Shown here piece by piece: positions 1 through 12,300 of a stretch of 64,000 bases of DNA. Each line of letters begins with the position of its first letter. Within the stretch, counting starts at the first letter, position 1. This DNA comes from Aristolochia californica (lineage: Eukaryota; Streptophyta; Magnoliopsida; Piperales; Aristolochiaceae). Below the pieces are notes generated by a model that was given only the letters and a program-made list of their open reading frames with translations, ran no database searches and was not told the DNA's origin. The stretch lies in the NCBI GenBank assembly GCA_029961685.1, contig JARWKL010000008.1:40936821-41000820 (forward strand), read 5' to 3'. Made by a program: the position numbers and the translations under genes.

Positions 1-3000
1 GGTGCAAAGGTGTGCACTGAGCTTCAGAAATTTAGTTGTATCTATTTAGTATTCATGGTTGTCTTTTATTAAGTCTCTAACTATTGAGTTTTTTGGTTTC
101 AGGAAAGAAAGAAAATTATCAAAGGAATGAAGGGGCATATTAGCAAGATAGCACATGATCAATATGGCAGCCTGGTAAGTCTCTTTCTGGCTCCTTTTCT
201 TATCTTGTCATTAAAATACTTTGAAGTTTAAACTAAATATCTTGTCATTTTCGATCACAAAGAAATTTTATAACTTTTCTTTGTTACGTGCCTAATCTCT
301 GGTATTATGTGTACTGCCCAGGTCCTTGTCAGCGTTCTTTCTGTAGTAGATGATACAAAGCTTATAACTAAGGTTAGTGTTGCAGACAAAACTTACTGTG
401 TATTTCTATAGTTCATTTTCTTGATTATAGTTTCTTAAGAATGTTCAATTTTTTGAATATCAGGTTATCATTAGCGAATTACAAAAGATTCTAAAGGAGC
501 TTTTGCTGGATAAGGTAACATATAATCACACTTGTATCTGCATGAAAGACTCATGCGACACGATACACACTGATGTGACACGATGTGGGATCAGTCCTAG
601 AGATCGAGAGAAAGAAGAAAGAAACAAAGGCAGAGTAGCATAGAGAAGAGGAAGAGGAAGACTAAGCCGAAGGAATTTTTTGTAAATCATCATTATTCCA
701 TCCCATCTCTTGCAGCCATTAAATAACAAATCGAAACTTAATTTCGTGATTCAAAAGATGATAAAATTTGTGACCAACTCCTAAAATCTTGGGAAAATAA
801 AAGAAAAGAAAAATTTATCTCCTAAAATAAGTAATCACTACCCAGTCGTGGCCCGACGCCTCTGAGTGTACACTCTTGTAATTGGCGGCATACGATGGGT
901 GTCCCCACCAACTCTCTCAGGGTGGGCGAAACTCTACCTTGTCGATTGTTTCTCTTGGTGGTTCTGATAATATTCCAACAAATCATGGTCCAATCGCTAT
1001 GGTGTGTCGAGTGAAATCCAAGTGTAGTTTGAATCCGGTCGCCTTGTCCAACCTACTAGGAAACGTTGAACCTCATCAATTCTAGTAAAAACTTGTTCAT
1101 CTAAAATAGCATCAATGTAGTCTTTTTATACCAGTGTGGTAGGGAGAGTAGGATCCAAAGGGACATTAGAAGAGGAAATGAGTGTTGTGTTTGTCGATAT
1201 GGTGGAGTCATGAGGTGTAATACAAAAAGGGTCATCAGGAATGGATGGGTGACCCCTATATACTATCAAGTTTTCAATGTTAAAAGTGGAGCTAATTCCT
1301 GAGTCCTGGCAAGTCAACAACATAAGCATTAGGACCTACCCTTTTCAGTACCTCAAATTTTTTTGCATTATGAGCTTGCAATTTTTGAGGTCCCAGAGGA
1401 AATTGCTCAGGTCGAATTAGAATCACATTAAATTATTTTTTACGCGTATACACATTTGAAGATACTAAACACATTCAAGCAAGTAATGCCTTGTAAAAAC
1501 TTAAGGCTGATGTGCATAAACATGAAAAACAATTTTAATGTGGGTGATTATGTCATGGTTCTAATTCGACCTGAGCAGTTTCCTCTAGGACCTGCTCGAA
1601 AATTGCAAGTTCGTGGTGCAGGACCTTTTAAGGTGCTGAAAAGGGTAGGTCCTAATGCTTATGTTATTGACTTGTCCTTCCTCATGAATTAGCTCTACTT
1701 TTAACATTGAATACTTGATGGCATATAGGGGCCACCCATCCATTCCTGATGACCCTTTTTATAGTACACCTCTTGACTCCACCACATTGACAAACACAAC
1801 ACCCATTTTCTCTTCTAATGTCCCTTTGGATCCTGCTCCTCTCTCTATCGCACCAGCACAAAAAGACCATATTGATGTTATTTTAGATGAACAAGTTGTT
1901 TTTATTAGAAGTGGTGAGATTGAACGTTTCCTAGTACATTGGGGGTAAGGTGATCAGATTCAGACAATACTTGGATTTCACGCGATACGCTACAGCAGTT
2001 GGACCCTGATTTGTTGAAGTATTATTTGAGCCACTAGGAATTATACTTGACAAGGTCAAGTTTTACCTATCCCAGGAGAGTTGGTGGGGACACCCATCGT
2101 GAGTGTACACTCGGAGGCTTTGGGCCACAACTGGACCCACCACATTGTGGCTGGGTGGTGATTATTTGTTTTAGGAGATATTTTTTAATTTCCTTTTATT
2201 TTATTTTTCCATTACTTTAGGAGTTGGTTACAGATTTTATCATCTTTTGAATTATGAAATTAGTTTTTTGATTTGTGATTTAATGGCTGTACAAGATGGG
2301 AGGGAATAATGATGATTTAGAAATTTTTTCCTTCGTCTTAGTCTTTCTCTTCCTCTGTTTCTTTCTTCTTCCTCTCGATCTCCAGGACAGATCTGCATAA
2401 AAAAGAGGTTAATTTGATGTGAGGATCTATTAATTAAGTTAAATGGATTGATGGTCCCAAGACTATCCCAATCAGATGGTTTTAGCTATGTTAAATTCAA
2501 TAGATGTGAATGATTAATCTGTATTTGTAACTTCAGAGAGTTTGATTCCTGAAAAGGATGGAGGTTGGAAATATCTTTTTTGTGAGATCCTACTGTTTAT
2601 GTGCCTGTCTGCCCGTTAAGTCTTGCTAAACTATTGTTATCTTTGGAGCAACCAGAATGGAAGGCATGTTATTCTACAGCTACTTCATCCCAATTCTCCA
2701 CGTTATTTCAGTCCTCATGACCTTGCTTCTCTTGACTTAACAGTCCCTTGTCTTTGCAACAAGGTATTCTGCACTATTACTGTATGTTTCTTTTATGTTA
2801 TACAATTTAAACAAAGCAGTTTCTTATGTTACAATTTGCTTCATTTTCTATTTTTAAGGATGAAGAGTCAGATGCTGTTGTAGAAAATGAGACAAGAAAG
2901 CTAACAGAACCCTCAGAAATTGATGAATCAAGTCATTATGATGAAGTAGATGCCAGCGAGGAGGGAACAAAATCTGGAGGAAGCAAGAAGGACCCGTCTG

Positions 3001-4432
3001 TACGAAGATTTGAACTATTGATCAATAGTGGGCTTGCTGAGGTTGGTTGCCTCTTAAGTAGTTTCTACCAGCTTGGATCTGAAATCTGTAATTTGGGGTC
3101 AATGAAATTGACCTTTTAAGGGTTATCAAATGTTTAGAGGAAGATATTACGTATGTGCATGGGCAATTTACTTTAAAATATGTTCAAACATGAATAATTT
3201 TCATGCCACGTAGATCATTTTTCTGTTGAAATGAATTGCTCCTCATGGAAACTCTTTTTAGCATTTAGGTTTTCCTCCTTTTCTTTCATGGTGGGGGTGA
3301 CCTCATCACAGTAGTTTTTGTACTGTGACAATTAGTTTTGAAATTAACAGATGTCCTTGGATCTGCGTAGTTATATATATATGATTGAGAAAACGATATA
3401 TGACGTACAAATTCACACAAACTATTTTGCATTTTATTATTGAGTGTCTGGTCCATTGAGTGTCAATTGTCCACTTCAATCGGTTTTTTTTTTTTTTTAA
3501 TTTTTTGGAATGAATTGCTCTTCATAGAAACTCTTTTCAGCATTCAGATTTTTCTTCTTTTCTTTCATGGCGAGGGGAAATCTCATTGATGCAGTTCTTG
3601 TACTATGACTACTAGGACAAGATGCTTGAAGTATACATTCAGTTATTTAATCACTTGGGAATACCAACTAGTTATCATGATATCATGATTGCTGTTGGGG
3701 CTTGTGTTTCTCATGGTATTTTGTTTCAACTAATATGATACTGATGCATGTAATTTACGTTGTAGACCCTTATCACAACCTGTATTGAGAATGTTGGGGA
3801 ATTGCTTCGATCAAATTTTGGCAGAGAAGTCATTTATGAGGTATTTCTGTGTGTTTTTTCCTAAATGTGCTCTTTTGAGTTGAATTCCATGTAGTAACAT
3901 TTCAATGCATACTGTATGTATAAAGCTAGCTACAGGTGGATCTGGTGGCATTATTCAGCAATCATTAACGGACAAATTGGATGCATTGCATGAAGCAATA
4001 GCAGCTCTTGCAGTCCTGCCAAAGTCGGAGGAGTCGGAGGAAGAGCATTTGTTTGGTAACTTCTATTCAAGTAGGACTATTAGAAAAATGATCTTGGATA
4101 ATCCCACCTTTGCTTCGAAACTATGGAAGGTGGCTTTAGAAGGCAAATGCGAAATTTGGGCTGAAGGTCACAGGTAGACACTTGAATATCTCTAATTTTT
4201 TCTTGGTAATTCACTAAGTGTGGTAAGTTGAAAAAAGTAACTAGTATGTTTTCTGCTTTTTGGAATTTGATGCAGCCGTAAAATTGTTTCTGCTTTCTTG
4301 GAATCTTCCGATTCTGGGGTTAGAAAGATGGTGAGCAATGAGTTGCAGCCTTTGCTAGATCGTGGTATTCTCAAAATCCCTGATACTAATCAAACCAAGA
4401 AAGATAAAGTGTCATCTGTGGCGAATATGTAA
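1..4432 (+). CDS. APUM24: Pumilio homolog 24-like (PUM3/Puf6 family, CPL domain), 3' part only
   Basis: The 5' end lies outside the window. Exons read as 1-9, 103-174, 322-372, 464-514, 2656-2763, 2859-3041, 3766-3840, 3926-4173 and 4276-4432. All phases agree and give the last 317 residues, ending in TAA at 4430-4432. Recognisable stretches are ERKKIIKGMKGHISKIAHDQ, VSVLSVVDDTKLITKVIISEL, GRHVILQLLHP, FGREVIYE and the CPL-type C-terminus with TIRKMILDNPTFASKLWKVA. Proteins of the PUM3/Penguin family are nucleolar RNA-binding proteins with pumilio-like repeats, needed for pre-rRNA processing of the large ribosomal subunit; in plants this is APUM24. An acidic, low-complexity insert (EDEESD...EEGTKSGG) is encoded by exon 2859-3041. 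The 515-2655 intron is enlarged by an inverted repeat of retrotransposon sequence. The family is inferred from remembered homologues, so exon borders could shift by a few bases. Confidence 0.88.
589..2397. mobile_element. Inverted pair of Ty3/gypsy 3' ends (integrase C-terminus plus LTR) in an APUM24 intron
   Basis: The right half (about 1456-2397) encodes a Ty3-type integrase C-terminus (GDYVMVLIRPEQFPLGPARK, then GPFKVLKRVGPNAYVIDL), followed by a chromodomain-like tail (RFLVHWG, about 1919-1942). It then continues into a terminal non-coding segment that ends GGACAGATCTGCA near 2397. The left half (about 589-1440) is the reverse complement of the same sequence, ending outward at TGTGGGATCAGTCC. 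The two halves match almost continuously for over 800 bases, with substitutions and small gaps; the left copy lacks roughly 90 bases near the centre. The axis is near TACGCGTA at about 1441. The reading frames contain stops, so this is not a working element. No clear target-site duplication was found. Confidence 0.75.
3231..3620. repeat. Diverged direct duplication in an APUM24 intron
   Basis: About 105 bases starting at ATGAATTGCTCCTCATGGAA (3231) recur, diverged, from 3510 (ATGAATTGCTCTTCATAGAA). The copies share CTTTTCTTTCATGG and TTGTACT landmarks and are offset by 279 bases. They lie between coding exons 2859-3041 and 3766-3840 and carry no reading frame. Confidence 0.6.
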
Positions 4433-5642
4433 GATGTCTTTCTGGCATCAGCTTTCCATCAGTCTAGAGGCTGTTAGGTCCCTCTTTACTACTTGTGATG
4501 GGTTTGAAGTGCTGTGGCAACACGATTCAAGGAATGACATACTTCAGATTAGTCATTTTTCGTTTTTCAGAAAGTGGTCTGTGCTTAATCTTATTGTAAG
4601 ACAAGTTCAGTACAAGCAATTTTGTATTTGTTAAAGATATTCTTATTGTCTTCAACTATATAGTATTATTAAATTTGTGTTGTAACTGTCTTTGTTTATA
4701 TTGTTCTTAATCCAGATTTAGATTTCTGATAGTTGCAGTACCGAGGACTCTTTGAGGTAGAAGTCGAGATTCTTCATTTAGGGATGTGTTCCCACTGAGA
4801 GAAAAGGAAAGGGGATTTTCCCAGACAAGATGATTTTGATGACAATATACTCGAGATAATTGATAATTGAGTAGTTCTCCTAGGGAGGAGAGACACATAG
4901 AAACAGTTTGTGCCATGGTAGGAAACTAAAAGGATGGACAAATCTTCTTTGCTGATTTTCTTGCATTTGTACCATATATGTCATAGGTTATTTTTCTCTT
5001 TTTTAACTTTTAATAGGGCAAGTGGAACTAGGGTAGACCCACCCTTAAAACCAATATAAACACAAAAATGTTAGTTATAGGAGAAGTTTCTTATCTACAG
5101 TTTCTCCTCCTTGTGGTTTAGGGAGCAAATACATTTCTCACCCCTCTAGGTGCACTCAGTTAAATCCGGTAAAAATTTCACTTTGGCAAACCTGTATGAA
5201 TTGTGTTTTTTGTATTCATTTTTTTTCTTCCGTGATTATTATTATTGCTCTCGTTAGTTTTGAATTAGAGCGTTTAATTCCTAACACCGAGAGTCTTCAT
5301 TCTCCTTGTCTGCCCTTTTCATCTGATTTATTTCTTTTATATTTTTTGAGAATGAAGCTGTGTTCTTCACATACCAAATAATCTGTAACCCAGGAACTGA
5401 AAACATGGGTAAGTGTCAAAAACCAATAAATAAGATATTCAACACCCGAGCAGATCAATCAGGCTAATGTTTATAACTCTCCCACAACATCAATAAGATA
5501 GATAAGATCTTTCATGAGAAACACGATCAGCAGATTACACATCACAAGATACATGATAGATGATGAAGCACACTTCGGTTTTGGGCAATGAGAGGAGATG
5601 TTAAAACTTGTGGAGGAAGATGAATTCTCTTGAGTTCTTGAC
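4433..5642. other. Intergenic region between convergent genes
   Basis: This holds the 3' flank of the APUM24-like gene, and probably its untranslated region up to about 4900. It also holds the 3' untranslated region of the oppositely transcribed folate gene just above 5400. Short open frames here look random in composition and have no recognisable motif. No RNA gene or repeat was seen. Confidence 0.6.
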
Positions 5643-8600
5643 TCACAATCTTTCCTTAGCAGCAGGGCTGATAGGAATAACACCCTCTGGAGAGACTAGG
5701 GCATCCACTGGAACATCCAGAGCTGTAACAGGAATGACTCCTACCTCCATTATCTGTACTGAGTACGATAGTGTAACTGCAGAGATGTAAATGCAAACTT
5801 AATGAGAACAGACATGCACATAAACATAAATGGCAACAAACTACCAATTGAGGCAAATATGGCTTTATTGGAGCAAATTTAATCATAGTTTGATTACTAG
5901 TGTAATAAAGATAAAAAATAATATGCTCCAGAGTCACAGAAGTTCATTATATGTGCTACTCCACTGATAATGGCGTTCTGAAAAATGAATTCACAAATCT
6001 TTGAGAATGTACCTGAATTTTTTTATCAGAGAAGAGTTATGAATGTCAAAGACACCTACCTAGAAGAGGCTGCTTCCCTGTTTGCTTGGTTACAAGCTCC
6101 TGGTATTTATTCAAGAATGTATCATAGTATCTTTTGAATTGCACCATAGAAAGAAAACAGAGAAATTTAGTAACTGATGCAGAAGATAATAACACAAAAA
6201 AGAATATTATTGAAATTTCAAAAGAAATAAAATATCAATTTCATTAAGCAAGTTATCATTCCTCAAGATTCCAAAATCTCGGGTAACAAAATATTCTAGT
6301 AATGAAAGAGGAAAACATAGACAACCAAAATTATGTGAGCACCAAGAAGTCCTGGATGATTCTCATTTCGGCTTAATCAAATTTAAATGTCTGATATTAC
6401 ATTAAAAAGAAAAAAAAGAGATGTACCCTCCTCCACGACCTAATCGTCTTCCAGATCGATCAAAAGCAAGTCCTGTCACCAGATATGCTTAGGTGTTATT
6501 TCAGTGGGGTTTCATTTCCAAAGTCCAGATGAGAAGAAGTAGAAGAGTTACCTGGTAAGAGCAACAAGTCAACTGGTTGAGTTGACTCCATCACTGCAAT
6601 AAAAGACATGACCTTCAAATACATAATATAATGAAGTTGTCCATTTCCACTGTTACATCTCACATCCATTTATTCTCTTAATAGGAAAAAAGATATAACA
6701 GGTCGGCACCAAAGAGCTCTCTTATGTACTAAATCTAGATTCATCTTCTTGGCATTTTCAATGAACTCTCAACTGATAAACAAAATATATAAGCAAGTAG
6801 CAACCTAGATATTCAATCTTTGATAAAATATCAATAGGCAGAAGTTATGAATCCTTTGGGTTGACAGAAGCATCCATCATAGGAGTAGATCTATTGAAAC
6901 CTCACAGATGCTAGACTTCATGCAATTGTAGCCATAGTTACAAATAATGGTGATAAAAACTTCACAAAGTGCTTACTGTAAATGCAGGACTTTGGATCCA
7001 AACATAAAAAAATAATTGACTTGCCCTAGGGCTGTAAAGCTGCCAGAATCCGGATCCATCAACAGGGGACAATAATTTTTTAAAAAAAAAGACATTGTCA
7101 GTGTAAATGTCGCTGATATCGCATAAACCTTGGATCTCTAACTAATGGTCGATAGTCTTTCTTCAGAATCTAAGTAATCTATTAACATAATAGAACCCCC
7201 AAAAGTAGTTTTACATAGCGCAAGAAAGGCAAGTTTTTTCCCTCTCAAAATGATAGGAGATCGAAGTCTTCATGACATATGATAAAAGAAACTAATGAAA
7301 CAGATTCCTGCCTTTTTTGAATGAGTGGAAACCTGTGACCTATTAACAGACCTTTCCAATTGTTAAAAACTCCAAACACATTAGAAGAGACAAGATGAAG
7401 ATTCCAAGGTTAAAGTTCAATCATGTTCTTGATATTTTGACATGCTCCATTGAACCACATAAGATATCAATAAAACTGAAAGTGATGTAAAATTTTCGGA
7501 AAACCAAGAATCTCAAAACAGAGAGATTCTCAAACACTATAGCCCTTCAGTGGATCCATTCTCCACTAACAAAGGCTCCCGATACAGTGTCAAATTGAGA
7601 ATGTTACAACTGATCAACCACACATAGCATATCCCAGAAAAAATGTTGGACAAACAAATAGCAGGAAGGAGCACTCAACCAATCCATCACCAGTTTTCAG
7701 CTAATCCTTGAAACAAGAGATATTGGTGATTTCATTTCAAAGACAGCGTTCAGAAATCATAGATACATGGCTAAATTTGCATACTAACATTAATCTGAAA
7801 ATTCAAAGAAATAACCCATAATGGAAGAGGAAAAATCAGAAACATATTTAATGCTAAGATTATATAGCAAAATCAAGTAAGATACCAGGAATGAAGTAGA
7901 TTCTTTTCTTTGAACAAATGAAAAAAGAGAAATACCATCTTCTCTATGATTTCCAGCAGCATCCAGAGGAGCAGGTTCCAAGATATTCATCGAATTTGCG
8001 ATTAGATCATCAATACTAGAAATTCTGAGCATCCGCATATGGCTCTTCTTGTCTTCCACCCGTGGAACATAAAGCTTTTTCTTTGTTGGTGCATCACAGC
8101 CTTGACTTGAAAATTGGATAACGAGAATAAATGAGCATATACAGAAAACATTTAGATTTTTAGTTTTATTTAAAACAACTCTGAGTTTTGTTTCAAGAGG
8201 AAAAGAAGAGCTCACTGGTAAAGCACATAAATGTATTTTTTTAGGTGGGATGCCTCCCTAATTTTCAAAATTTATGGTAACAAGAAAAATAGTCAGATTC
8301 AGTTGGAAACTTGGTGTAGGCTTTGCAGATGGACTGATTTAAAATGATCATGAAAATCTTAAGCATAAAATGACAAATATCAATCAAACAGTTTAGCTCA
8401 CCTAGAATTTCTGACAGAAGCTTTGAAGTGTCCACTTCCCTTAAGGCTTCGCAGCTTATATAAGCACATAAGCTCTTGCAAGACTGAAACCATGGAGCTT
8501 CTAGAACAAAATTTTGAACTGCTATATCTGGGGAAAATAATATTTTGCATAAGAAAAAATTCACGCTTTCAGTACATAGACTTCCGTATAATATCGTAGT

Positions 8601-8919
8601 AAAGATGAAAATTAAACGCGAGTTCCAAATACATTAAGAAAAAAAAATTTTAATGTGAAAGAGATTAACCTTGTTGGGTTCTTTCATAATGAGTCATAGC
8701 CTTGAGTTCCTTTCGAACTCTGGTTCGGAGGGCTCGCTTCTGCTGAGCGATGGGATCGTTCTGCATCGTGATGTTGGAGAAGGGGTGCGAGCTGCCGGAA
8801 AGAGTCGCCTTAGTAGTATGCGAATAAAGGTGTTCGCCACCAAAGGCTTGAACCGCGGGTGCTATAGCTGCTGGGGACATGAACAACGAATTCAGCTCCC
8901 GAAGCCCATTTCTTCTCAT
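5643..8919 (-). CDS. 5FCL: 5-formyltetrahydrofolate cyclo-ligase (5,10-methenyltetrahydrofolate synthetase)
   Basis: Seven exons on the minus strand: 8919-8670, 8527-8402, 8100-7936, 6593-6552, 6472-6427, 6130-6060 and 5776-5643 (stop TGA at 5645-5643), giving 277 residues. The enzyme uses ATP to convert 5-formyl-THF to 5,10-methenyl-THF, recycling the folate by-product of the glycine decarboxylase/SHMT cycle; plant 5FCL is mitochondrial. Seen in the sequence: QQKRALRTRVRKELKAM, the conserved VLEAPWFQSCKSLCAYISC, KKLYVPRVEDKKSHMRMLRI, LIANSMNILEPAP, and the family signature GRRLGRGGGYYDTFL, which spans two small exons. The N-terminal stretch of about 55 residues has few acidic residues and fits an organelle presequence. 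ATG 8919 is the first ATG after an in-frame stop near 9000; a shorter start at 8880 is possible. The 1.3-kb intron 6594-7935 shows no coding content. Confidence 0.93.
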
Positions 8920-9346
8920 TCTACAAAGTGCATAGCCCAAATGCCAACCTCCAGGCCTCGTTCCTCTATTATTCTCTCTCGGTCTCTCTCGTCTCCGTTA
9001 TCCTCTCCCGAGCACGCAAGCACTGGCCGTAGGAATCAGGCGGGCGATATAGGTGTTTCTGGGGAGGAGTTGAACGAAAAACAAAGGGTGGCAGACAGCC
9101 TATATTTGACGATTTAAGGTTATTTATTTAATTAAATATAAAAATATAAAATACTTAATCAGATGCTTAATCAAATACTATAATTTTCATTATAGTTTGG
9201 TAATTATTTACTTTCCGGGTAGTTCGTACCGGCCCCGATAAAGCAAGCAGCAACAAACAGTAGTTGAAAATTGAAATTCCTGAGCCGAGACTGATCTCTT
9301 TTGGGGAGGCTGGGGAGTTTTGTTCTGTCCTTATTCCTGGTCTCCA
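8920..9346. promoter_or_regulatory. Shared divergent promoter region (5FCL / TPR-like gene)
   Basis: The start codons of two divergent genes lie 427 bases apart. The region includes pyrimidine-rich leader sequence on the 5FCL side (CTCTCTCGGTCTCTCTCG near 8972-8989) and an AT-rich core around 9118-9180. No convincing TATA box could be assigned to either direction. Shared regulation is an inference from spacing only. Confidence 0.45.
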
Positions 9347-12300
9347 ATGGAGAAAAGCCTAATCTCTTTGAACGCCCTCTGCTCGTCCAGATACCCCTTC
9401 TCTCCGTTTCTTCCCACGTACAGTCTCAGAACTTCTGCACGGAGAAACTCATTTTCTCAGCGTTTTCTTCAACCAAGACGCGTCTTGGATCTCAAGCAGC
9501 CGACCCTTTTCTCAGTACGTGCTTCTTCCGCCTCGAATTACGGCGGATGGGAGGATCTTGAGTCCTGTTCAGGTTCTAAGACTTTCTTCGAGTTCGACCA
9601 GCTGCGTGACTTTCTCGTTTCTATTGGTATCGATGACCCAAAGCAGGTTCTCATGTTTTTTCTGGGATTTGTTGCTTCGTTGGCGATTTCTAGGGTCAGG
9701 TTCTCGTCAATGGCAGTTTTTCCGGTGTCAGTTGTTGTTTTCATTCTTGGGTTTTCGGTTGGAATCTCTAGTAATGGATATAAAGGTGTTTTAAATGAAC
9801 AGAATATAATTAGAAGTTTTGATGATGAAATTAAGAGGTTGGGAAGTTTCTTGAGTGATTTGGAAGGTAAAATGTCTGATTTGAGACGTGGGCTTGAGTC
9901 GGCAATCGGCTCTAATGGCATTGAAATGAATGAAATGAGAAGGTATGTCGAAATTGTTGAGTCTGTGAGGGTAAGTATTCAGCCTGCGAGGGATATTATG
10001 GAGGCCTCTTGTCTGAACGATTGGCAGCCATTTTATGATGGTGAAATATCCAATTCGGATAAGAAGATGGGATTTCCTAGATCTCTGAGTAGTTTAAAAA
10101 GGAGGGCAACTGGTCATCAACAAGTTGAGGAGAACCTAAATCACGATGTGAACACTAAGAGACGAGACTTCTTAGTATTTGGTGTGGACTTGGTGCGAGT
10201 TCTTGCTGGGAGTTTATTTCTGGAAAATTCAGCTGGCTGGAATCCTCAAAAAGTAAAAGATAGTATCGAGCAAGAATCAGCTGAGCAATTGAAGTCTATA
10301 AGGGGAAACAAACAAACTACTGTTGATGCAATTCATGGGATCAATCTGCCAAAAGGAACTGAAGAAAAGAGTTTGAATTTGGCATCTGTCAAAAACTTGA
10401 AAAATAATACCAAGGAGGATTCTGTTCCACAAGAAAAATCTGAGAGCCCAAATGACAAACAAAGGGTACATCAAGAAAATGATACTAACAAGGCATTCCA
10501 TGCCACCACAGCATTTTCTTTAGGACCAGGGGGTATAAATGGGTCAGCATTTAGAGCCAATGCAAGTGGTGTATCAGAAGAAATGACAAATACAGATGCC
10601 TTAGATGGGATTAGAAATGATAAGCTTATCAATGGAGTTGCTCGATCAAAGAAGGGACAAACATTGGAAAGCTCCGAGCTGCAAAGCAATCGTACTGATT
10701 CATTCTCATACAATGATGAGCTTGAGCTGAAAAATGATTTAAATTACGGAGTAAATGGTGGAGGTTTGCGGGAGATGGCTCATCATTTTCAGAATGAAGC
10801 TCAGATTAGACAAGACATGCTGCATGATCCAGCTGGAACTCCAGTAGGTCAGAGACCATATAAGCAAGTTTCACCATTGATGGGACATCAAAATACTAGT
10901 CCTGCATGTGATGTAGCTCATTCACCTTCTCTCAAAATTGAAAGCGGCAATCATATGGGTGGCAATGGGACTTCTGCTCCTGGTTATCATTTTAGTAATC
11001 ACAAAATAGACTTTGATACTGAAGTGGCTGCCCCATTCTCAACAATTTCAGAGGATGAGGAATTCAATAGACTTTTGGAGGAGGCTGGCTACCTCCTTAA
11101 ACAAGCTAGAGAATGTCTAATAGGTCAAGTTGATGAAGAAACAGCAGAAAGAATATTATATAACTCCGGAAAGTTGCTCTCTCATGCAGTATCATTGAGA
11201 CCGAAGAACTTGAAAGCTGCTGGTCAACTGGGTAACACTTTTCTTCTTCATGGAGAATTGAAGTTGAAAATTAGCCGACAGTTGAGAACTGTCCTATCAA
11301 GAGCTGATAGATTATCGAAGGGGAAAGGGCCTCGTGGACGACTTGATGGATCTAAAATGCGTTTTTTGAGCAAAGATAAAGTAGCATCAATTCTTGTTGA
11401 TGTGTGTGAGGAATGTGAAGAATTTCTTGTAGAGGCAGGGAGAATGTATAGGACGGCCTTGTCAATTGATGAATATGATGCTAAGGCCTTGTACAATTGG
11501 GGTCTTGCACTCTCCTTTCGTGGTCAGCTGATTTCAGATATTGGACTGGTAAGAACTGATGCTCAGACTCCTTATGCATTAAAAATTGCTCTAAATGATT
11601 CTTTCGTTAGAACAGACTACACATGGCCTGGGTCTATGTGCACAAGGACTTCAAGAAATGAAATTTTTGCCTAGTCCATTATAGTGGAGTCCAGTACACC
11701 GAGCATGAGGTTTACTGTGTTTCAAACCCTGAGTGCTAGCACTGGCTGGATATGGCTCTTAAAGCAGATGGTGGACCGCAAAAGAGCTGGATTTAAATCA
11801 CCAATTATTACTCTATTTGCCTCTGCTAACTATCTGTTATAGCATTTTAGGCTCAACCTAGGTGGCCATGTCTTAATTCAGACCTAACAGTTCTCGTTCA
11901 GACCAGAGTTGACCTTGTTTATTTATCCACATTTGGGTCTGCTCCAGCCATTTAGCTGTCATCTTTGGTTCATCCAGTAAGTTACCTACTTAAAGCTTGC
12001 AGTCCAACTTTTGCCCTAGATAAAAGTCTGTGGTCTTAGTCAGTGGTGCAATTCCCTTAAGTTCTACAAGAATCAACGAGCATCACAACCACACCAGAAT
12101 GCCAGAGAAAAGGCACGCCTTGGAAGAATAAGTTTTATCAAGAATCAACAAGCACAAAAACCACACCAGAATGCCAGAGAAAAGGCACGCCTTGGAAGGA
12201 TAAGTTCTATCAAGAATCAACAAGCACAAAACAACACCAGAATGCCAGAGAAAAGGCGCGCCTTGGAAGAACAAAACAGTTTTTTTTGTTTTGCAGTCGA

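Noticed and set aside
12083..12274. Minus-strand frame with a threefold peptide repeat
   Set aside because: It is produced by the 72-bp minisatellite in an intron and has no independent support.
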